A DNA stretch of 64,000 nucleotides from Nocardioides sp. cx-173 (GCF_021117365.1 NZ_CP088262.1:868001-932000); one strand, 5' to 3'. Shown: positions 42,586-51,662, numbered from the stretch's first letter. The notes: generated from the letters alone by a model not told the origin. A program made the numbers and translations.

Positions 42586-42601
42586 TCGAACACGCGTTCG
42601 A
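42586..42601. promoter_or_regulatory. LexA-binding site (SOS box) of alkB
   Basis: TCGAACACGCGTTCGA, a perfect match to the actinobacterial SOS box TCGAAC-N4-GTTCGA. It starts 9 bp upstream of the alkB -10 hexamer and covers the expected -35. The divergent ABC gene starts 76 bp away on the other side and might be affected too. Confidence 0.88.
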
Positions 42602-42677
42602 TGCTGTGCGTGGTTTGCCCCCACGCCCGGACGAAAGGCCCTGGCGGTCGGCCGGTGCGGCGCGAGAGGGTGAGGCC

Positions 42678-43454
42678 ATGACCGACGCCCCCCTCGCCGG
42701 TGCCGACGCGACGGCGTCGCGGCCGCCCGCCGCCCGCGTCCAGCACCTCACCAAGACCTACGGCTCCGGACAGGCCATGGTGCGCGCGCTCGACGACGTC
42801 AGCCTGGACATCCACGCGGGCGAGTTCACCGCCGTCATGGGGCCCAGCGGCTCGGGCAAGTCGACGCTGATGCACCTGTGCGCGGCGCTCGACACCGCGA
42901 CCAGCGGCAGCGTCGTCATCGGCGACCGCAGCCTGGAGCACCTCTCGGACAAGGAGCTCACCCGGCTGCGCCGCGACGAGATCGGCTTCGTGTTCCAGTC
43001 GTTCAACCTGGTGCCGACGCTCACGGCGAAGGAGAACATCCTGCTGCCGCTGTCGATCGCCGGCCGCAAGCCCGACTCGGCCTGGTACGACGAGGTCATC
43101 GCGACCGTGGGTCTGGGCGACCGGCTCGGTCACAAGCCCAACGAGCTCTCCGGCGGCCAGCAGCAGCGGGTCGCCGTGGCCCGGGCCCTGGTCAGCCGCC
43201 CGCGGATCGTCTTCGCCGACGAGCCGACCGGCAACTTGGACTCGCGCTCCGGCGCCGAGGTGCTCGAGCTGCTGCGCAGCAGCGCCGCCGACCACGGGCA
43301 GACGGTCGTGATGGTCACCCACGACCCGGTGGCGGCGGCCTACACCAACCGCGTGGTGTTCCTGGCCGACGGCCGCGTGGTCGACGAGCTGCGCGACCCC
43401 GACCGCGAGCAGGTCCTCGAGATCATGGCCCGCATGGCCGAGCCGGGGGCCTGA
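42678..43454 (+). CDS. ABC transporter ATP-binding protein (MacB/LolD type)
   Basis: 258 residues: Walker A GPSGSGKST, Q-loop FQSFNL, signature LSGGQQQR, Walker B VFADEPTGNLDS and His in VTHDPVAAAY. The LTRLRRDEIGFVFQSFNLVPTL stretch is typical of the MacB/LolD/FtsE-type exporters and mechanotransmitters, which do not form a classical channel. ATG at 42678 after GAGGGTGAGG; an upstream open frame from 42606 has no such site. The partner permease follows after 5 bp. Substrate unknown; peptide, lipoprotein or antibiotic export are the usual options. Confidence 0.93.
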   Translation: MTDAPLAGADATASRPPAARVQHLTKTYGSGQAMVRALDDVSLDIHAGEFTAVMGPSGSGKSTLMHLCAALDTATSGSVVIGDRSLEHLSDKELTRLRRDEIGFVFQSFNLVPTLTAKENILLPLSIAGRKPDSAWYDEVIATVGLGDRLGHKPNELSGGQQQRVAVARALVSRPRIVFADEPTGNLDSRSGAEVLELLRSSAADHGQTVVMVTHDPVAAAYTNRVVFLADGRVVDELRDPDREQVLEIMARMAEPGA

Positions 43455-43459
43455 GCGGC

Positions 43460-45988
43460 ATGTGGCGCGCCTCCCTCAAGAGCCTGCTCGGGCGCAAGGT
43501 CCGGCTGCTCATGAGCACGTTCGCGATCGTGCTCGGCGTGGCGTTCGTCGCCGGCTCGCTGATCTTCTCCGACACCTTGAGCCGCAGCTTCACCGCGCTG
43601 TTCGCCTCCACCGTCGGCGACGTGGTCGTCCGACCGGTCGGCGGTACGACGGCGAGCGGCTCGATCTCCGCGCTCACCCTGCCCGGGTCGCTGGTCGAGG
43701 AGCTGGGAGAGGTCGACGGGGCGGACCGGGCCGACGGCAACGTCACCGCGCTGGGCGTCTACGTCGTCGGCGACGACGGCAAGGTCATCGGCGGCCTCGG
43801 CCCACCGGCTCTCGGCGGCAACTACACCACCGCGCCGGCCGCCGGTGGTGAAGGGCTCACCCTGGTCGAGGGGCGCGAGCCGCGCGGCCGCGACGAGATC
43901 GTCCTGGACGAGACCACGGCCGAGAACGGCGGCTACGAGGTCGGCGACACCGTGCCGCTGCTCCTGCCGCGGGGGCTGAGCAAGCTCACCGCGACCCTGG
44001 TGGGCGTGGCCGGCTTCCCCGACGGCGGGTCGTTGAACGGCGCCACCTTGACCATGTTCGACACCCGGACCGCGCAGGAGCTGTTCCTCGACGGCGAGGA
44101 CGTCTACAACGACGTCTGGGTCACCGCAGAGGACGGCGTCTCCCAGCAGGAGCTGCGCGACGCCGTCGCGAAGGTGCTGCCGGAGGAGACCGAGGCGGTC
44201 ACCGGCGACGAGGCGGCCGACGAGTCGGCCAGCGACCTGCTCGAGGCGATCTCGTTCATCACCACCTTCCTGCTGATCTTCGCCGGGATCGCGCTGGTGG
44301 TCGGGTCGTTCCTGATCATCAACACCTTCTCGATCCTGGTCGCGCAGCGCAGCCGCGAGCTGGCGCTGCTGCGGGCGCTCGGCGCCTCGAAGCGGCAGGT
44401 CGTGCGCTCGGTCCAGCTCGAGGCGTTCGTGCTCGGGTTGCTGGGGTCCACGCTCGGCCTCGGGCTGGGCGTGCTGCTCGCCATGGGGCTGCGCTCGCTC
44501 TTCGCGCAGTTCGGGCTCGACCTCTCCGGTCAGCCGATGATCTTCGGGTGGCGCACCGTGGTCGCGTCCTACCTCGTCGGGGTGCTGGTGACGATGGCGG
44601 CGGCCTGGCTCCCGGCCCGCCGTACCTCGCGGATCTCGCCGGTCCAGGCCATGCGCGACGACATCGCCCTGAGTGAGAGCTCGATGACCACCCGCTTCAT
44701 CCGGGGGGCGGCCCTCGGCGTGGTGGGGCTGGTGGTGCTCGGCCTGGGCCTCTTCTCCGGCCTGCCGTATGGCGGTCAGATGGTCGGCGCCGGGGTGCTG
44801 GCGATCCTGCTGGCCGTCGCCGCGATGAGCCCGGTCCTCTCCCGGCCGCTGCTGTCGGCGGCTCGCTCGGCCTATGCGCGGCTGTTCGGCTCGATCGGCA
44901 ACCTGGCCGGGCAGAACTCCCTGCGCAACCCGCGCCGGACGACCGCGACCGCGTCGGCGCTGATGATCGGCCTGACCCTGGCCTGCACGATGGCGATCGT
45001 GGGCGACTCCGCCAAGGCGTCGGTCGACAAGTCGGTGGAGGAGAGCTTCGTCGGCGACTACGTGGTGAGCAACGTCTTCGGGGGCGAGTTCAACCCGGCC
45101 ATCGCCGACCGCATGGCGCAGCTGGAGGGGGTCGACGCGGTGGTGCGCCAGCGCTACCAGTTCCAGGACTTCGGGGGGCAGGGCATCTCCGCCATCGACC
45201 CGGCCACCGCCGACCGCCTCGAGCTCACCGTCACCGAGGGGGACCTGGCCGACTTCACCGACGGGACCGTGATCGTCCAGGAGTCCCACGCCGAGGACGA
45301 GGGCCTCGAGGTGGGCGACGAGGTCGAGGTCGAGACGCCGGCCGGGAAGCGGAGCTGGCCGGTGGTGGCCGTCTACGAGGACAACCCGATCGTCTTCCTG
45401 CCGGTCGTGACCACCCTGACCACGATGGAGGAGGCCGGCTACGAGCCCGCCGACAACGCGGTCATCGTCTTCGCCGAGCCGGGCGCCGACGACCTGCAGG
45501 CCGGCCTCGACGCGATCGTCGAGGAGCTGCCGATCGTCACCGTCAAGGACCAGGCGGCCTTCGCCGAGGAGCAGCGCGAGCCGATCGACCAGTTCGTGCT
45601 GATCATCTTCGCGCTGCTCGGCCTCGCGCTGGTCATCGCGGTCCTGGGGATCGTCAACACCCTGGCGCTGTCGGTGATCGAGCGCACCCGCGAGGTCGGG
45701 CTGCTGCGCGCGATCGGGGTGTCGCGCTCGCAGCTGCGCTGGATGATCACGCTGGAGTCGGTGGTGATCGCCGTGCTCGGGGCGGTGCTCGGCGTGGTGC
45801 TCGGGGTCGGCTTCGGGGTGGCGCTGATGTACGCGCTGCGCGACGAGGGCCTGGAGGTGATCAGCGTGCCGTACGGCCAGCTCGCCGTGTTCCTGGTGCT
45901 GTCGGTCGTGATCGGGATGCTGGCGGCGGTCTTCCCGGCCCGCCGAGCGGCCCGACTGGACGTGTTGAGGGCGATCGCCACCGAGTAG
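43460..45988 (+). CDS. ABC transporter permease, two FtsX domains
   Basis: 842 residues. N-terminal helix (~15-40), a large outside domain (~45-260), three helices of the first FtsX domain (~265-400, with RSRELALLRALGASKRQVVRSV), a further pair of helices (~420-470), a second outside domain (~480-690) and a final FtsX domain (~710-842, with RTREVGLLRAIGVSRSQLRWM). ELALLRALGAS and EVGLLRAIGVS are the two coupling motifs. Works with the ATPase just upstream as a MacB-type exporter. ATG at 43460. The frame is open further upstream inside the ATPase gene but that part is a shadow. Confidence 0.92.
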   Translation: MWRASLKSLLGRKVRLLMSTFAIVLGVAFVAGSLIFSDTLSRSFTALFASTVGDVVVRPVGGTTASGSISALTLPGSLVEELGEVDGADRADGNVTALGVYVVGDDGKVIGGLGPPALGGNYTTAPAAGGEGLTLVEGREPRGRDEIVLDETTAENGGYEVGDTVPLLLPRGLSKLTATLVGVAGFPDGGSLNGATLTMFDTRTAQELFLDGEDVYNDVWVTAEDGVSQQELRDAVAKVLPEETEAVTGDEAADESASDLLEAISFITTFLLIFAGIALVVGSFLIINTFSILVAQRSRELALLRALGASKRQVVRSVQLEAFVLGLLGSTLGLGLGVLLAMGLRSLFAQFGLDLSGQPMIFGWRTVVASYLVGVLVTMAAAWLPARRTSRISPVQAMRDDIALSESSMTTRFIRGAALGVVGLVVLGLGLFSGLPYGGQMVGAGVLAILLAVAAMSPVLSRPLLSAARSAYARLFGSIGNLAGQNSLRNPRRTTATASALMIGLTLACTMAIVGDSAKASVDKSVEESFVGDYVVSNVFGGEFNPAIADRMAQLEGVDAVVRQRYQFQDFGGQGISAIDPATADRLELTVTEGDLADFTDGTVIVQESHAEDEGLEVGDEVEVETPAGKRSWPVVAVYEDNPIVFLPVVTTLTTMEEAGYEPADNAVIVFAEPGADDLQAGLDAIVEELPIVTVKDQAAFAEEQREPIDQFVLIIFALLGLALVIAVLGIVNTLALSVIERTREVGLLRAIGVSRSQLRWMITLESVVIAVLGAVLGVVLGVGFGVALMYALRDEGLEVISVPYGQLAVFLVLSVVIGMLAAVFPARRAARLDVLRAIATE

Positions 45989-46064
45989 CGGGTCCCGCCG
46001 CAGGTCAGCGCCCTAGTGCCGGATTCGGGGGACGCGAGGGCTCGCCACGTCCTAGTCTGAACAG

Positions 46065-46778
46065 GTGGAAGAAGCGCTCCTGGTCGATGGACGGACGCTC
46101 AAGCACGTCCAGGTGCGCGAGTACGTACGGGCCCTCGTCACCGGCTCCGCGCCCGGCTCCCCGGCGCCGTCGGAGCGCGAGCTCGTGCACCGCTTCGGGG
46201 TCGCGCGGATGACGGTGCGCCAGGCGCTGGACGCGCTGGTCGCCGAGGGCCTGCTGGAGCGGATCCCCGGTCGCGGCACGTTCGTGGCCCGGCCCCGTCA
46301 GGCGGTCACCCGGATCTCCGGCTTCACCGAGGAGATGACGCGCCGCGGGCTCCTCGCGGAGTCGCAGACCCTCCTCGCCCGCCGCGAGCAGGCCGGCCCG
46401 GGGGTCGCCCGGGCCATCAACGTCTCCGAGGGCGACGCGGTCATCCACTGGCGCCGGCTGCGGCGCGGCGACGGCTCGCCGGTCTGCGTCGAGGACGCCT
46501 ACCTCAACGAGATCCTGCTGCCCGGCTTCCTGCAGAGCGGCATGCCCACCAGCCTGTACGACGCCCTCGGCCAACGCGGCCTGCGGCCCACTTGGGCCGA
46601 GGACTCCATCACCGCCGACCGGCCCACCGTCGAGGAGTCCTCCCTGCTCGAGCTGCCCGCCGGCGGCGTCGTCCTGCGCCAGTCGCGCCGGGCGCTGTCC
46701 GGCGAGAAGATCGTGATGGTCTCGCGCTCGGTCTACCGCGCCGACCGGTTCACGATGTGGGTGCAGCTCGGCGGCTGA
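46065..46778 (+). CDS. GntR-family regulator (HutC subfamily, UTRA domain)
   Basis: 237 residues: a winged helix (~12-78; SERELVHRFGVARMTVRQALDALVAEGLLERIPGRGTFV) and a C-terminal UTRA effector domain (~90-235). The effector is unknown; UTRA domains often bind sugars or amino acids. GTG at 46065 is 6 bp after TAGTCT (46053-46058), a leaderless promoter. The 76 bp before it, after the permease, holds no obvious palindromic operator. The target genes are not evident from the neighbours. Confidence 0.9.
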   Translation: MEEALLVDGRTLKHVQVREYVRALVTGSAPGSPAPSERELVHRFGVARMTVRQALDALVAEGLLERIPGRGTFVARPRQAVTRISGFTEEMTRRGLLAESQTLLARREQAGPGVARAINVSEGDAVIHWRRLRRGDGSPVCVEDAYLNEILLPGFLQSGMPTSLYDALGQRGLRPTWAEDSITADRPTVEESSLLELPAGGVVLRQSRRALSGEKIVMVSRSVYRADRFTMWVQLGG

Positions 46779-46805
46779 GCGCGCTTGTGCGCGGCCGCGG
46801 GCCGC

Positions 46806-47165
46806 TCAGCTCTCGCCGAGGTGCCCGAGCGCGGCCACGACCCGGCCGGTCTCCTCGCACACCCACACCGGGTCGGGACCGCCGAGGTCGGGCTGGATGT
46901 AGAGCGAGTGGACCGGTCCGTCCTGGCAGCTCAGGCACAGCGGCCACCGACCCGAGTGCTCGAACAGCGCGTCCTGCACGTCCTGGGCGACCAACCCGGC
47001 GACGTACACCTCGCCCTCGGGCCACTGCTCGGCCCACCACCGGCGCGAGGCGCACGCGTCCTCCAGAGCGGACACGGCCTCGCGAGTGGCCACGCGGCGG
47101 GCCTGCAGATCGGCGAGCACGCGGGCGCGGGCGTCGAAGTACAGGGCGTCGTCCACGGACCCCAT
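46806..47165 (-). CDS. Conserved small protein of unknown function with a CxxC
   Basis: 119 residues, helical first half (DARARVLADLQARRVATREAVSALEDACASRRWW), then a beta-rich half with CLSCQDGP and VWVCEETGRVVAALG. A metal or nucleic-acid site is possible from the three Cys. I do not recognise the family. ATG at 47165; no clear ribosome-binding site or -10 hexamer. Convergent with the GntR gene and divergent from cutC (82 bp). Confidence 0.65.
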   Translation of the reverse strand: MGSVDDALYFDARARVLADLQARRVATREAVSALEDACASRRWWAEQWPEGEVYVAGLVAQDVQDALFEHSGRWPLCLSCQDGPVHSLYIQPDLGGPDPVWVCEETGRVVAALGHLGES

Positions 47166-47247
47166 TGTGCCGACGGGCCAAGCAGCCCGGCCGTACGACC
47201 TGTTGCGCCTCCCCGGGATGCGGCCCAGGGGCGCCTAGCATGCCCCT

Positions 47248-47958
47248 ATGAGCAGAGGGCTCCTCGAGGTCGCCGTGCTCCACGCGCGCGACGTGCCGGG
47301 CTGCGAGCGCGGCGGTGCGGACCGGCTCTCGCTCGCCGTCGAGGGTGAGGGTGAGGGCCGTACGCCGGACCTGGCCACCGCCGCCTCCGTCATCCGGGCC
47401 ACCGAGCTGCCGGTGCGAGTGATGCTGCGCCTCAACGACACCCTCACGACGACCGGCGGCGAGTTCGTGCGCCTCGTCGGTCTGGCCGAGGAGCTCGTCT
47501 CCCTCGGGGCCGAGGGGGTCGAGTTCGGCTTCCTGGACACTGACCTCGAGGTGGACGTCGAGACCTGCCGCGCGCTCGCGACCGCGCTGCCCGGGGTCCC
47601 GTGGACCTTCCACCGTGCCATCGACCAGGTCCTCGAGCCGGCCCGCTCCTGGCGCCGCCTGACGGCCGGCCTGCCGGGCCTGAGCGCCGTACGCTCCGGG
47701 GGCTCGCCGCAGGGCTTGGCCCACGGGTACGACGACCTGCTCGCCCTCGCGGAGGCCGACCCCGACGTGGCGCGGCTGCTGATGCCGGCCGGGGGCCTGC
47801 TGCCCGAGCACGTGCCGTGGCTGCTGCGCGCGGGGGTCCGCCAGCTGCACGTCGACGTCCAGGTGCGCCCCGGCGCGACCACCCGCTCCTACGTCGACGC
47901 CGACTTCGTGCGGTCGTGGCGGCTGATCCTCGACGACGCGGCGTCCCGCTCGGCATGA
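47248..47958 (+). CDS. cutC: Copper homeostasis protein CutC
   Basis: 236 residues of the CutC TIM-barrel family: LLEVAVLHARDVPGCERGGADRL at the start, EFGFLDTDLEVDVETC and AGGLLPEHVPWLLRAGVRQLHVD near the end. Named for copper tolerance in E. coli, but no copper-handling reaction is proven and the barrel may be an enzyme. No copper genes are adjacent. ATG at 47248 is 6 bp after TAGCAT (47236-47241). The DUF4031 gene overlaps its end by 4 bp. Confidence 0.88.
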   Translation: MSRGLLEVAVLHARDVPGCERGGADRLSLAVEGEGEGRTPDLATAASVIRATELPVRVMLRLNDTLTTTGGEFVRLVGLAEELVSLGAEGVEFGFLDTDLEVDVETCRALATALPGVPWTFHRAIDQVLEPARSWRRLTAGLPGLSAVRSGGSPQGLAHGYDDLLALAEADPDVARLLMPAGGLLPEHVPWLLRAGVRQLHVDVQVRPGATTRSYVDADFVRSWRLILDDAASRSA

Positions 47959-48215
47959 CGGTCCTGATCGACCCGCCCAACGCGGCGGGCCACGGCCGGC
48001 TGTGGTCGCACCTGGCCAGCGACGCCTCCTACGACGAGCTGCACGAGTTCGCGCGGGGGCTGGGCATCCCCGAGCGCGGCTTCGACCGCGACCACTACGA
48101 CGTGCCGTCGCAGTGGTACGACCGGGTGGTCGCCGCCGGCGCGGAGCCGGTCAGCTCACGCGAGCTGGTCGCCCGGCTGATCGCCGCCGGGCTGCGTCGC
48201 CGCAAGCCGCGCTAG
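47955..48215 (+). CDS. DUF4031 domain-containing protein
   Basis: 86 residues, nearly all one DUF4031 domain: TVLIDPPNAAGHGRLWSHLASDASYDELHEFARGLGIP and GFDRDHYDVPSQWYD. The Asp, His and His-Tyr residues look like an active or metal site; function unknown. ATG overlaps the cutC stop (ATGA), so it is translated with CutC. Its last 60 bp overlap the 3' end of the HD-domain gene on the other strand. Confidence 0.85.
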   Translation: MTVLIDPPNAAGHGRLWSHLASDASYDELHEFARGLGIPERGFDRDHYDVPSQWYDRVVAAGAEPVSSRELVARLIAAGLRRRKPR

Positions 48216-48794
48216 CTCCGCCTCGACGTTGGCTCGCGCGGGACCCTCCCAGCGCTCCTGGGCGTAGGCGGTGTGGAAGAGGTGGGGCTTCGAGAGCAGG
48301 TCGTGCAGGACCGCCCGCCGACCCGCGACGAACACGTCCTCGGGGAGGTGGGCGTAGTCGACACGCACGGCCGCGACGTAGTCGGCGTAGCGGGCGTCGT
48401 CGGCGGCGAGGATCCCGAGATCGGCGTCGGACAGCGCGCACCCGGCCCGGTCGTCCGGCTCCGGGCGATGGGTCTCGGTCAGCCGCACCAGCCGCGCCAC
48501 CTCGTGGACCAGGGGCGCGTCGACGAGGTCCGCCAGCGCCATCTCGGCCCACACCGCCGAGCGCTCCTCGGCGTCGCGCTCGCCGTCGTAGACCGCGTCG
48601 TGGAACCACGCGGCCAGCACCACCGGCACGCGCTCGTACGTCGCGCCGTGGGCGGCCAGCTCGTCCAGGCGTCCCAGGACCTCGGTGAGGTGCCGGGTGT
48701 CGTGGTAGCCGCGCGCCGGGTCGGCGTAGGCGGCGAGGAGCTCGTCGCGCAGGCGGGTGTCGCCGGTCAGGGGCCAGGCCGAGAGGAGGTCCAC
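48156..48794 (-). CDS. HD-domain protein, predicted metal-dependent phosphohydrolase
   Basis: 212 residues with the HD marks GYHDTRHLTEVL and AAWFHDAVYDG, then EERSAVWAEMAL and an Asp in DADLGILAADD. This is the predicted metal-dependent HD phosphohydrolase family; substrate unknown. The open frame starts at 48821, but GTG at 48794 gives DLLSAWPLTGDTRLRD, the family's usual beginning, so I use it with some doubt. The C-terminus is a low-complexity Gly/Gln/Asp tail (GGDQPGDQLA) read from the strand opposite the end of DUF4031. Confidence 0.8.
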   Translation of the reverse strand: MDLLSAWPLTGDTRLRDELLAAYADPARGYHDTRHLTEVLGRLDELAAHGATYERVPVVLAAWFHDAVYDGERDAEERSAVWAEMALADLVDAPLVHEVARLVRLTETHRPEPDDRAGCALSDADLGILAADDARYADYVAAVRVDYAHLPEDVFVAGRRAVLHDLLSKPHLFHTAYAQERWEGPARANVEAELARLAATQPGGDQPGDQLA

Positions 48795-48840
48795 CCGGAC
48801 AGTCAAACAGGCATCGCCCACCGGCGCTTGACGCGCGGCG

Positions 48841-49701
48841 TCAGGAGGCGCGCGGCGCGCCCATCGCCCAGCGGATGGCCCCGGTGGCCGCGGTGCCGAG
48901 CGCGCGCACGACGGTCCGCTCGGAGACCGGCAGCCACGGCAGGCGGAGGGGACGCCGGGTCCAGCGCGGCATCAGGCCCACGGCGGCCGCGACCAGCACG
49001 CCGTACGGCGCCCGCGCGGCCAGCGGCAGCGGCGGCTTGAGCATCAGGAAGCGCACGGCCTCGCGCGCCTCCGGCGTCCCGCGCAGCTCGGGTTCGTAGG
49101 CCGCGAGCGCGTCGGCCAGCTCGGCCTCGGTCAGCGGCGGGTCGACGACGCCGAGCCGGCGTGCGACCTCGGCGGTCTGGGCGACGTACTCGTCGCGCCC
49201 GGCCTGGTCCAGCGGCTTCTTGCCGTAGACGGTGTGGGCCCGCAGGAAGCTGTCGACCTCGGCCACGTGCACCCAGCGCAGCAGGTGCGGGTCCGAGGCG
49301 GCGTACGGCGTGCCGTCCGGCATGGTGCCGACGACCCGCTCGTGGATCCTGCGCACCACGTCGACCGCCTGCTGGGCGTCCTCGGCGGTGCCGAACGTGG
49401 TCACCGCCAGGAAGCGGCTGGTCCGGTTGAGGCGGCCCCACATGTCGCCGCGGAAGCCCGAGTGCTCCGAGACCGCCCGCATCGCCGCCGGGTGCAGCGT
49501 CTGCAGGAGCAGCGCGCGGATGCCGCCCACGAACATGGACGCGTCGCCGTGCACGCGCACGATCGCGCTGTCCGCGGCGAACCACCGTGGCCCGGGCGTC
49601 CCGTGGATCCGCGCCGCGTGCCTGGCGCCGTCGGGTCCGGCGACCCTCAGGAAGAGCGCGCTGCCGAGCCGCTCGCGTACCTCGCCCACCGTCGCCACCA
49701 T
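48841..49701 (-). CDS. Oxygenase MpaB family protein (DUF2236)
   Basis: 286 residues, all-helical, with the family's WFAADSAIVRVHGDASMFVGG, LLLQTLHPAAMRAVSEHSGFRGDMWGRL and HLLRWVHVAEVDSFL. Conserved His residues (HGD, LHP, WVHV) would bind haem as in latex-clearing protein and MpaB. Reaction here unknown. ATG at 49701. It ends 39 bp past the HD-domain start on the same strand without overlap. Family certain, substrate open. Confidence 0.88.
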   Translation of the reverse strand: MVATVGEVRERLGSALFLRVAGPDGARHAARIHGTPGPRWFAADSAIVRVHGDASMFVGGIRALLLQTLHPAAMRAVSEHSGFRGDMWGRLNRTSRFLAVTTFGTAEDAQQAVDVVRRIHERVVGTMPDGTPYAASDPHLLRWVHVAEVDSFLRAHTVYGKKPLDQAGRDEYVAQTAEVARRLGVVDPPLTEAELADALAAYEPELRGTPEAREAVRFLMLKPPLPLAARAPYGVLVAAAVGLMPRWTRRPLRLPWLPVSERTVVRALGTAATGAIRWAMGAPRAS

Positions 49702-49737
49702 CCGACCATCGTGGCAGGGCCCACAAAGGCCGTGGGG

Positions 49738-50949
49738 CTACTCGACGCGTGGCAGCGCGATCGTGCCGAGGGCCCGGTCCTGGTTGGCGGCGATGTCGAG
49801 GTCCGCGATGACCTGGGTCTGGTAGTTCGGGTCGTAGGGGTGGTCGATCACCAGCCGCAGGGCCGACTGGGCGCGCAGCTGCCCGCCCGAGAGGAAGGCG
49901 CCGGTCTGGGACGTCGTGGTCTCGTGGAGCAGCTGGCCGGCCCGGTCGTAGAGCCGCACGCGGGCGCCCTGGATCGCCGCCCCGCCGTCACCGCGCACGA
50001 CCTGGCCCACGAAGGCGCCGCCGCGCTGGGTCAGCCGGAAGCTGCCGAAGGCGCCGCGGCCGGGCCGCACGTTGCCGTTCGTCACCGCTCCGGTGCGGCC
50101 GAACCACCGGCCGACGCCGGGCATGACGAGCTTGTAGCGGCCCGGGAAGACCCCGGGGAAGGCGACCGAGCCGCCGGAGAACCGCACCGTCCAGAACTGA
50201 CCGCTGCGCCGGCTCACCGCCGTGGCGTAGCCGCTGCCGCGCAACGGCTCGCCCCCGGCGTACAGGTCGACGCGCAGCTCACCGCCCTTGCGGTTCAGCG
50301 CGATGCGGACGTGGGCCGGTGTGCGGGCGGCGAGCTTGGGCACGTAGGTGCTCTTGCCCACCCAGGTGCGCCGCCGGTCGTAGGTGAAGAGGGAGTAGCT
50401 GCCCGCCGGGAGCCCGCCCAGCGCGAACTCGCCGCGCTCGTTGGCCACCGTCTCGAACGACTGCTCGCTGGGATTGGCCGCGACCACGCGGGCGCGGGCA
50501 CCCGGCTTGCCGCCGGTGCGGACGGTGCCGGTGATGACGGCCCCGGCCCTCATCCGGACGTTCTTGACCGTGGTCCTGCCCGCCCGCACCCGCACGAACG
50601 CGTCGGTCGGCGCGTACTTCGAGACGTCGTAGGCGGGGCGGCGGTCGACGAACTGGAGCCGGTAGCTGCCCGGTCCGAGCGAGAGGGAGTACGTCGAGCC
50701 GCTCACGTTGCGGGCGCCGAGATAGGTCCAGTCGCCCCGGAACAGGAGCAGTCGCAGGCGCGGCGGCGCGCCGCCGGCCCGACCGAAGATGCTGCCCCGC
50801 ACCTTGCCGACGCTCGCCTTCTGGGCGGCCGGACCGTCGGGGGCGGCAGGTGCGGCGGGCGCCGGGGCGACGAGCAGCAGGTAGGCGACGAGTGCGGCCA
50901 GGACCGCGCCCACGAGGGCGCGGTGACGGCGCGACGAGACGGTTGGCAT
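49738..50949 (-). CDS. Secreted protein with carboxypeptidase-regulatory-like repeats
   Basis: 403 residues. Signal peptide (hydrophobic ~12-30, ending AAPAAP) then about four beta-sandwich units of 80-90 residues. Each has a GxVxxGGxPxxGARVRV-type strand and a GxFxLxxLPAGSYxL loop (GEFALGGLPAGSYSLFTYD, GGAAIQGARVRLYDRAG), as in transthyretin-like carboxypeptidase regulatory domains that decorate surface proteins. No enzyme domain is present. No LPXTG anchor is visible, so it may be released. ATG at 50949 with GGAGCG upstream. Role probably adhesive or structural. Confidence 0.8.
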   Translation of the reverse strand: MPTVSSRRHRALVGAVLAALVAYLLLVAPAPAAPAAPDGPAAQKASVGKVRGSIFGRAGGAPPRLRLLLFRGDWTYLGARNVSGSTYSLSLGPGSYRLQFVDRRPAYDVSKYAPTDAFVRVRAGRTTVKNVRMRAGAVITGTVRTGGKPGARARVVAANPSEQSFETVANERGEFALGGLPAGSYSLFTYDRRRTWVGKSTYVPKLAARTPAHVRIALNRKGGELRVDLYAGGEPLRGSGYATAVSRRSGQFWTVRFSGGSVAFPGVFPGRYKLVMPGVGRWFGRTGAVTNGNVRPGRGAFGSFRLTQRGGAFVGQVVRGDGGAAIQGARVRLYDRAGQLLHETTTSQTGAFLSGGQLRAQSALRLVIDHPYDPNYQTQVIADLDIAANQDRALGTIALPRVE

Positions 50950-51122
50950 GCGGGCTCGCTCCAGGTCGTGACCTCAGGGCCGAGTCGCCGCGGGTCGATC
51001 GCCCCATCGTAGGCGGGGGCGTCGGCCTGCGGACCCGAACCTCGCGCGGGTGCGCGAGGTCATGGGCGACGACCATGCGGTCGGCACGGTTACGAGGCCC
51101 GGCCGCGGGGCATGGTCGAGGC

Positions 51123-51662
51123 ATGACCCAGCCGACGACGCCCCCGCCGCCGTACCAGCCGCCGCCGTCCCAGCAGGTGCCGCAGCACCTGCCGCCCCCG
51201 CCCAGCTCGCCGCCGCCCAGCGCACCCCCTGCGGGCGGCCCCCCGCCGGCCCCGGCCCAGCAGCACCAGCCGGGCCCGCCGGCCGCCGACCCCAACGCCG
51301 GCTACCTCGTGCTCACGCTGCAGGGCAACGTGATGACCAGCAGCATGATCCCGCCGAAGGTGCGGCTCAACGGCTACCCCGTGGCGACCTCGTACGGCCA
51401 GAACGTGCTGCCGGTCCCGCCGGGGCGCTGGCACCTCGACGTCTCGTGTCAGTGGCTCAAGGAGTTCGGGCAGGCGGCGATCGACGTCGACGTGGCCCCG
51501 GGACAGCACGTGCCGATCTTCTACGCGGCGCCCATGCACCAGTTCACGACCGGCAGCATCGGCTTCGAGAAGCAGCCCCGCAAGGGCGTCGCGGTGTTCG
51601 CGCTGATCATCGCCGTGGCGCTGGCACTGGTGAGCCTGAGCATCGTGCTCGCGGTGCTCTAG
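51123..51662 (+). CDS. Proline-rich tail-anchored membrane protein
   Basis: 179 residues. The first ~58 are Pro/Gln/Ala-rich and disordered. A small beta domain follows (~60-135; GYLVLTLQGNVMTSSMIPPKVRLNGYPV, WHLDVSCQWLKEFGQAAIDV) that looks like a PEGA-like or DUF fold, and the protein ends in one membrane helix (~155-178) after the basic EKQPRKG. I do not know the function. ATG at 51123 after GGTCGAGGC. The stop lies 4 bp inside the end of the XPB gene on the other strand. Confidence 0.75.
   Translation: MTQPTTPPPPYQPPPSQQVPQHLPPPPSSPPPSAPPAGGPPPAPAQQHQPGPPAADPNAGYLVLTLQGNVMTSSMIPPKVRLNGYPVATSYGQNVLPVPPGRWHLDVSCQWLKEFGQAAIDVDVAPGQHVPIFYAAPMHQFTTGSIGFEKQPRKGVAVFALIIAVALALVSLSIVLAVL

Noticed and set aside
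42878..43459. N-terminal extension of the FtsX-type permease through the ATPase gene
   Set aside because: The extension is out of frame with the ATPase motifs and Arg-rich; ATG at 43460 begins directly with a basic start and membrane helix.
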